DNA of 64,000 bases. Origin: Streptomyces sp. LUP47B (GTDB lineage Bacteria > Actinomycetota > Actinomycetes > Streptomycetales > Streptomycetaceae). The translations under genes and the position numbers were made by a program. The stretch spans positions 144,338-208,337 of the forward strand of contig NZ_MJAH01000012.1 of the NCBI RefSeq assembly GCF_001746295.1, in the 5' to 3' direction. The notes beneath the pieces are model-generated. The model did no database searches. It saw nothing but the letters and a program-made list of their open reading frames with translations, and was not told where the DNA came from. Below are positions 59,703-64,000 of the stretch, in pieces (the first letter of the stretch is position 1; every line of letters begins with the position of its first letter).

Positions 59703-60356
59703 CGGCGGATTCCGGCCAGTTTCCCGACTGCCCCACCCCTTCGTCGGGTACGGCGAGGTCGGCAGCGCGGGGTCGGCAGATCGGCCCATGCCCCGTGGCC
59801 CCGGTGTCCCGGAGCCAGGCGGCTCAGCGGCCCTGCGGCAGCGCGGGGCCGGCTGCCGCCTCCGGGTGCCGGTGGCGGGCGTGCACTCCGTTTCAGGGGG
59901 CGCACGGGTCGTCGTACCGCAGGCTCCGCACCTCGGGGACCGGACCGGAACGTGTGATCGGGGGCCGGTCCCCGCCCGGAAGCCCAGGTCCGCCCGCTCC
60001 TCGTGTCCCTCGGAACCACCCCGCCGACCAGGTGACTTCCCGCACCCTCCCGGTGCGAAGGGCTCGCGCGGCGCCCCCCGGTGTCCGGTACCCCGACACC
60101 GGTTCGCAGGGGCACATGCCGAATGGAGGGGCCCTGTGGCACACGCGCCGCGTGTCGGGTGGGGCCGCACGGACCGCCGCAGGTGTGCCCCGGGATGCGT
60201 CCGCTCTGCCGGCATCGCCGTGGTCGCCACCGCAAACGTGGCCGAACACCCGGTCGTTGACGATTCGACATGACTGCCGCATGAACTATGGGGCATGGAT
60301 CCCCGTGAACGTGTTCGAGCAGGAGGGGAACCGACATCGGCACGCGGGCGGGGGTC
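59703..60356. other. 654-base stretch without a convincing gene
   Basis: Both strands have only short frames with poor codon bias. It includes a GC hairpin (GGGGCCGGTCCCC near 59963) and possible leader sequence with GGAGGGG near 60324 before the kinase gene. I see no RNA gene or mobile element. Confidence 0.5.
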
Positions 60357-60833
60357 ATGAAGAGGCAGGCACGAGGAGGCGGTCCCACGACAGTTGGGGC
60401 CTTCTCGGCAAAGACCATGGAGGAGAAGGCCGACAGCGCCCCGGAGCAGTCGTCTCAGCTCCGGCGCAGACTGGAGCGGGCGGACCTGGGGGCCGTACCG
60501 GAGACACGCAGGGCCTTGCGCGAGCTGTTACGACACTGGGGGAGGCCCGGACGATCCGAGATAGCCGAACTGCTCACCAGTGAACTCGTCACCAACGCAC
60601 TCGTGCACACCGACGACGACGCACTCGTCACGGCCACGGTGGGGCCCCGGGCACTGAGGGTCGAGGTGCGGGACTTCGTGGCCCGCAGACCCAGGATGCG
60701 CATACCGAACGCCGACGACGGTATACACGGCAGGGGCCTGGTCCTGGTGCAGTCCCTCGCGGACGCCTGGGGCGTACGGGCACACGGCGTGGGCAAGGCC
60801 GTCTGGTTCGAACTCGACGCCGGAACGGCGTGA
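60357..60833 (+). CDS. RsbW-like ATP-binding anti-sigma-type kinase
   Basis: A 158-residue GHKL ATPase. The N-box is LLTSELVTNALVHTD and the G1-like motif RIPNADDGIHGRGLVLVQSLAD. This HATPase_c_2 family includes anti-sigma serine kinases, which are very numerous in Streptomyces. ATG 60357 is used because a G-rich ribosome site lies upstream; ATG 60417 is an alternative start. No sigma factor or antagonist is adjacent. Confidence 0.8.
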   Translation: MKRQARGGGPTTVGAFSAKTMEEKADSAPEQSSQLRRRLERADLGAVPETRRALRELLRHWGRPGRSEIAELLTSELVTNALVHTDDDALVTATVGPRALRVEVRDFVARRPRMRIPNADDGIHGRGLVLVQSLADAWGVRAHGVGKAVWFELDAGTA

Positions 60834-60838
60834 ACCAC

Positions 60839-60877
60839 GGGAAGGGGGCGTGACCGCGTCGGTCACGCCCCCTTCCC
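60839..60877. terminator. Bidirectional 17-base-pair hairpin terminator
   Basis: Arms 60839-60855 and 60861-60877 (GGGAAGGGGGCGTGACC and its reverse complement) pair perfectly around GCGTC between convergent genes, five bases after the kinase stop. It can work from either side. Confidence 0.85.
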
Positions 60878-60931
60878 ATGGTGCTCCGGTCTCTCGGCCG
60901 CGCCCTTCAGGGCTTGGCCCCGGCTTTCGCC

Positions 60932-61972
60932 TCAGCCGAACTGCTGCTCAAGATCCTTGAGTTTGCGCTCCAGCGAGTCGAGACGCGGCAGGGCCATTGT
61001 GTCGTCCTCCGCGGTGAGGTCGACGGAGTGCGACTCAGACGCGCCGCGGACGGGCTGGAGAGAGGGACGCTGGCGTACGGGCAGCGGCTCCGGGTTGGGT
61101 ATGGCAGGCTCCGCGGAGGCTCGCTCCAGAGCCGGGGCCGCTGCCTGGGACTCCAACTCGCGCCCGCCGCCCCGGCCGGCGAAGCCGCGGTGTCCCCGGC
61201 TGATCGCCTTGAGCTGGGCGCGCTCCACGCGCTGCTCGCCGCGCCGCCGCAGTCGCGCCGCTTCCTTCTCACGCTTGTCCTCGCGGACCTCGTCGACCGC
61301 CTCGTCGAGGCTGCGCACGTTCTCCAGCAGCATCAGCGACCAGGCCTTGTACGTCTCACGCGGTGCCCTCACCCAGCGGACGATGCGGATCTGGGGCAGC
61401 GGACGCGGCACCAGACCCTGCTCGCGCAGAGCGGCCCGGCGGGTCTGCTTCAGCGCGCGGTCGAACAGGACGGCAGCCGACAGGGACATGCCGGAGAAGA
61501 ACTGCGGTGCGCCGGCGTGGTCGATGCCCCTGGGCGCGTGCACCCAGTTGAACCAGGCCGCCGCGCCGGCGAACGTCCACACGAGGATCCGGGAGCCGAG
61601 GGCCGCGTCACCGTGGCTGGCCTCGCGCACCGCGAGCACGGAACAGAACATCGCCGCGCCGTCCAGGCCGAACGGGACGAGGTACTCCCAGCCGCCGGTG
61701 AGGCCGAGGTTCTGCTGGCCGAAGCCCACCAGACCGTGGAAGGAGAGGGCGGCGGCAACCGCCGCACAGCAGAACAGAAGGACATAGGAGGCGGTGCCAT
61801 ATATGGCCTCCTTGCGCCTGCGGCGCTCCTCGCTCCGCTCCCACGAGTCGTCTTTCGCGTGCTCCCCGCCGGACCGCTTGCTCCGCGCGAGCACCGCCAC
61901 CGCCGCCAGCATGCCCAGGAGCAGTACGGCGCCCGGAAGCAACCAGTTCAGCGATATGTCGGTCAGTCTCAT
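60932..61972 (-). CDS. DUF2637 membrane protein
   Basis: A 346-residue protein. Helices cover ~10-28 and then four segments from ~60 to ~170 (YVLLFCCAAVAAALSFHG, GLDGAAMFCSVLAVREA, WTFAGAAAWFNWVHAP, FFSGMSLSAAVLF), which is the DUF2637 core related to plasmid-spread proteins of actinobacteria. A long basic cytoplasmic tail with a coiled coil (EDKREKEAARLRRRGEQRVE) follows. ATG 61972 follows AAGGGA. The function is unknown; DUF2637 proteins are linked to plasmid transfer and chromosomal integrative elements, but no tra genes are adjacent. Confidence 0.75.
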   Translation of the reverse strand: MRLTDISLNWLLPGAVLLLGMLAAVAVLARSKRSGGEHAKDDSWERSEERRRRKEAIYGTASYVLLFCCAAVAAALSFHGLVGFGQQNLGLTGGWEYLVPFGLDGAAMFCSVLAVREASHGDAALGSRILVWTFAGAAAWFNWVHAPRGIDHAGAPQFFSGMSLSAAVLFDRALKQTRRAALREQGLVPRPLPQIRIVRWVRAPRETYKAWSLMLLENVRSLDEAVDEVREDKREKEAARLRRRGEQRVERAQLKAISRGHRGFAGRGGGRELESQAAAPALERASAEPAIPNPEPLPVRQRPSLQPVRGASESHSVDLTAEDDTMALPRLDSLERKLKDLEQQFG

Positions 61973-62287
61973 CTGGGGTCCCTTGCATTGGGATAGGGCG
62001 TAACGCCCGCCATAGTGGCCCAATCCCAACGGCCCTCAGGCGTTTTCGGGGCAAGAGGCCGCCAAGGAAGTGCAAGGGGTTGCCCAGGGCGGCGTTTTGC
62101 TCGAACTGCCGCTTGAGGGGCGGGAGTTGAGTTCGAATAAGACTAGCCGTACGGGTGGTTCCACGGAAAGTTCCTGCGGCAAGTGAGGAAGTTGTGAAGT
62201 GCCTGTAACCGAACGGGCGTCCCAGTCCGCGCTGATCTTACGGGAGACGTGAGGGCGGTCTGCGGCGGGGTCCCCTTTGACGGAACC
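61973..62287. promoter_or_regulatory. Upstream region of DUF2637 gene with nested palindromes
   Basis: GGGCGTAACGCCC (61996-62008) lies inside a larger inverted repeat TTGGGAT (61988-61994) and ATCCCAA (62023-62029). These sit 16 or more bases upstream of the DUF2637 start and are likely operator sites. The rest of the 315 bases, up to the FhuF-like stop, has no gene. Confidence 0.45.
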
Positions 62288-63145
62288 TCAACTGGCGGCA
62301 GCCGCCGTGAGCTTGGCGACCCGGTCCGTGTCGCAGGTGCGCGGGCAGGTCGCGCAGGTGTCGTCCGGATCCAGTGTGTAGTACATGCAGCAGCTGACCC
62401 GGTCCCGGGTGGCCAGCGGCCTGCCGTCGGGGCCGGTGAGCACCCGGAAGGCCGGGGAGCCGACGTACGGCTTCGTCGTCCCGGGCAGGAGGAGCTCCAG
62501 GGCGTGTTCGGCCCGGCGCTTCTCGTGCTCGCCGAGCAGCTCGGCGACGTACCACATCCCCTCGACGATCTCGTCGGTCACCATGCCCCACAGAGCCCTG
62601 CCGCGACGGCGCATGCGCGGGCCGAAGGCGGCGAGGAGCGGCTCCATGTGCTCGGCGATCGCGTTCCTCAGTTCCGCGCGCAGGGACTCCTCGTCGGGGA
62701 CCGTGTACGCGCCGGGGAGCGCGGCGGCCGGGTCGTCCGGGAGGCAGGCGAACGGGCCCGGGTGGACCGCGAGAGCCATCGGGCCCCGGGTGCGGTCGTA
62801 GGAGACCTGGGGCACCGGGTAGCGCGGGACCCTGCGGTGCAGGAACCACGGTGCCGTGAAGAGGAGGCAGGCCGGCCAGGCGTAGCGGTGCAGGCCGAAG
62901 CCGGCGATCACGTCCGGGCGGCCCTTCCTGGCGTTGTCCCTGAGGACCTGCTCGTCGTCCCAGGCGAGGAAGGTGTCCAGAGCGGTGCCGTTCCCCGCGA
63001 GCGCCGCGGCGGTGACCCAGCCGTCACCGGCAGGGAGGGGGATGTCCTCGGGCAGCTCCGTGACCGTCAGCACCGGGAGAGCCTCGGTCACGCGCGCGTA
63101 GGCGGCTGTGACGGCGGAGCGGGGGGTGGGTGGCGGTATGGGCAT
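62288..63145 (-). CDS. FhuF-like 2Fe-2S ferric siderophore reductase
   Basis: A 285-residue cytoplasmic protein. The C-terminus carries the unusual FhuF cluster motif: CCMYYTLDPDDTCATCPRTC, in which the CC pair and a CxxC bind 2Fe-2S. The N-terminal ~200 residues are the typical helical reductase domain. It should reduce ferric iron from imported siderophores. A near-perfect iron box lies 27 bases upstream, so it is expressed on iron starvation. Confidence 0.87.
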   Translation of the reverse strand: MPIPPPTPRSAVTAAYARVTEALPVLTVTELPEDIPLPAGDGWVTAAALAGNGTALDTFLAWDDEQVLRDNARKGRPDVIAGFGLHRYAWPACLLFTAPWFLHRRVPRYPVPQVSYDRTRGPMALAVHPGPFACLPDDPAAALPGAYTVPDEESLRAELRNAIAEHMEPLLAAFGPRMRRRGRALWGMVTDEIVEGMWYVAELLGEHEKRRAEHALELLLPGTTKPYVGSPAFRVLTGPDGRPLATRDRVSCCMYYTLDPDDTCATCPRTCDTDRVAKLTAAAAS

Positions 63146-63172
63146 GCGGGGGCACCGATTCGCAGTCGTCTA

Positions 63173-63189
63173 AAGGTAAGGCTTACCTT
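63173..63189. promoter_or_regulatory. Iron box (DmdR/IdeR-type operator)
   Basis: AAGGTAAGGCTTACCTT is a perfect 17-base palindrome very close to the IdeR/DmdR consensus (TTAGGTTAGGCTMACCTAA form). It lies 27 bases before the FhuF-like ATG, so the iron-loaded repressor would block transcription. Confidence 0.85.
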
Positions 63190-63239
63190 ACTCGAGATGT
63201 GTGGGATTTGAACTGGAGCGTTCTGCGCCTATGGTGCTT

Positions 63240-63261
63240 GACGGGTGAGTAACAACCCGTC
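63240..63261. promoter_or_regulatory. Inverted repeat before right-edge GntR gene
   Basis: GACGGGT (63240-63246) and ACCCGTC (63255-63261) are perfect 7-base arms with an 8-base spacer, 40 bases upstream of the GTG. It is either an autoregulatory site or a leader hairpin. Confidence 0.45.
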
Positions 63262-63301
63262 GTTAATGGCCCCAAGTACCGACACGTCCGGAGGAGGACC
63301 C

Positions 63302-64000
63302 GTGAAGCAGGGTGCGCAGGGCTCCGCCGGGACGGGGGGTGTGGAGCGGGACGTGGACCTGGCCGTGGGTGCGGTTCGGGTGCCGCCGCAGATGCGGGCC
63401 TCCGATGCGGCGCGGGTCCGGGCCGAGGCGGGGTCCGGGGTCCGGGGTGAGCACACCCACAGTGAGGTGCCGATTCCGCGGACTGTCGTCCAGCGGGCCT
63501 CCGTGCGGGGGCAGATCCTCGACGCTTTGCGTACGGCGCTGGTCACGGGGGAGTTGCGGCCCGGTGAGGTGTACTCGGCGCCCGCGCTGGGGGACCGCTT
63601 CGGGGTGTCGGCCACGCCGGTGCGGGAGGCCATGCAGCAGCTCGCGTTGGAGGGGGCCGTCGAGGTTGTCCCCAACCGTGGGTTCCGGGTCGTCGAGCGG
63701 GGGGCCCGTGAACTGGCCGAGCTGGCCGAGGTGCGGGCGCTGATCGAGGTGCCGGTGGTGCTGCGGCTGGCGCGGAGTGTGTCGGTGGAGCGGTGGGCGG
63801 AGCTGCGGCCGGTGGCGGAGGCGAGCGTGCGGGCGGCGTCGTCGGGGTGCCGGGCGACTTACGCGGAGGCGGATCGGGCGTTTCACCGTGCGGTGCTGTT
63901 GCTGTCGGGGAACGAGCAACTGGTGCAGATAGCGGAGGACTTGCATCGGCGGTCGCAGTGGCCGCTGGTGGGGGGGGCGGCGGCGCGGGGGGGGGGGGGG
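63302..64000 (+). CDS. GntR/FadR-family regulator (3' end outside window)
   Basis: 233 codons are visible from GTG 63302, which follows GGAGGAGG. The winged HTH lies at ~60-125 (VRGQILDALRTALVTGEL, APALGDRFGVSATPVREAMQQ, VEVVPNRGFRVV) and the FCD effector domain follows (EADRAFHRAVLLLSGNEQLV). A 60-residue non-conserved N-terminal arm precedes the HTH. The frame remains open to the edge but runs into a poly-G tract, so the last codons may be wrong. Target genes are outside the window. Confidence 0.83.
   Translation, partial: MKQGAQGSAGTGGVERDVDLAVGAVRVPPQMRASDAARVRAEAGSGVRGEHTHSEVPIPRTVVQRASVRGQILDALRTALVTGELRPGEVYSAPALGDRFGVSATPVREAMQQLALEGAVEVVPNRGFRVVERGARELAELAEVRALIEVPVVLRLARSVSVERWAELRPVAEASVRAASSGCRATYAEADRAFHRAVLLLSGNEQLVQIAEDLHRRSQWPLVGGAAARGGGG
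63987..64000. repeat. Run of 14 G at the right edge
   Basis: A second run of eight G lies at 63970-63977. Such runs inside a coding domain are atypical and may mark low-quality sequence at a contig end. Confidence 0.7.

Noticed and set aside
59703..60356. Gene in the 654-base gap
   Set aside because: Frames on both strands lack codon bias, ribosome sites and recognisable domains.
60932..61972. DUF2637 gene as part of an integrated plasmid
   Set aside because: No integrase, att site, tRNA or tra genes are in the window, so the element claim is not supported.
1..64000. tRNA, rRNA or insertion sequences
   Set aside because: No cloverleaf, ribosomal or transposase sequence was found on reading both strands; a dedicated search was not possible.

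Overview
The window is high-GC actinobacterial DNA and almost certainly from a Streptomyces chromosome. Supporting signs are the codon bias, many GTG and TTG starts, long open antisense frames, abundant twin-arginine secretion signals, a dispersed intergenic repeat that I recognise as typical of Streptomyces, DmdR/IdeR-type iron control, and many families found mainly in this genus.

Region 1 (1-9.3 kb) is a plant-polysaccharide block. It holds a secreted beta-strand-repeat protein cut by the left edge, a Tat-exported GH43 arabinofuranosidase, an exo-beta-1,3-galactanase-like GH43 with a ricin-type CBM13 module, a PL4 rhamnogalacturonan lyase, a CE12-type acetylesterase and an intracellular DUF2264 protein. 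Region 2 (9.3-17.1 kb) is mixed: a leucine-rich-variant repeat protein, a DinB-like protein, a TetR-hydrolase pair, a secreted PHP phosphoesterase with a His-rich leader, and then a graveyard of gene remnants (WD40 and acyltransferase-3). Region 3 (17.1-20.5 kb) is a decayed alpha-galactoside operon: an intact GH36, the last ~100 codons of its permease, and a LacI regulator flanked by two matching operators. Region 4 (20.6-24.6 kb) holds an MFS exporter and a three-gene ABC-2 exporter.

Region 5 (24.7-34.1 kb) is a complete import and hydrolysis unit: a Tat lipoprotein binding protein, two permeases and a GH2 beta-galactosidase. A GH30 endo-beta-1,6-galactanase-like enzyme with CBM13 and a ROK regulator lie upstream. 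Region 6 (34.2-40.5 kb) has alditol oxidase, a hydroxyacid dehydrogenase, a frameshifted flavin protein, an atypical radical-SAM protein and an unusual membrane protein joining a sigma-like domain to an outside CBM2. Region 7 (40.5-46.2 kb) is a hydroxyproline catabolic operon: a three-part D-hydroxyproline dehydrogenase, a deaminase of the DapA family, an epimerase and a GntR regulator, with a shared GTGACAT motif at three promoters.

Region 8 (46-64 kb) is housekeeping and stress: a lipoprotein, RsgA, AlkA-Ada and Ogt DNA alkylation repair, a PP2C-like protein with a coding minisatellite, pyruvate oxidase, a VOC gene with a nonsense codon, a transmembrane HTH protein, an RsbW-like kinase, a DUF2637 protein, a FhuF-like reductase under an iron box, and a GntR regulator cut by the right edge in a poly-G run.

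Taken together, regions 1, 5 and 7 can be read as a system for eating arabinogalactan proteins and pectin side chains. Extracellular enzymes cut the arabinogalactan, an ABC importer and a beta-galactosidase take in and finish the oligosaccharides, and the hydroxyproline operon could consume the hydroxyproline-rich protein backbone. The individual family calls are well supported; the joint purpose is inference.
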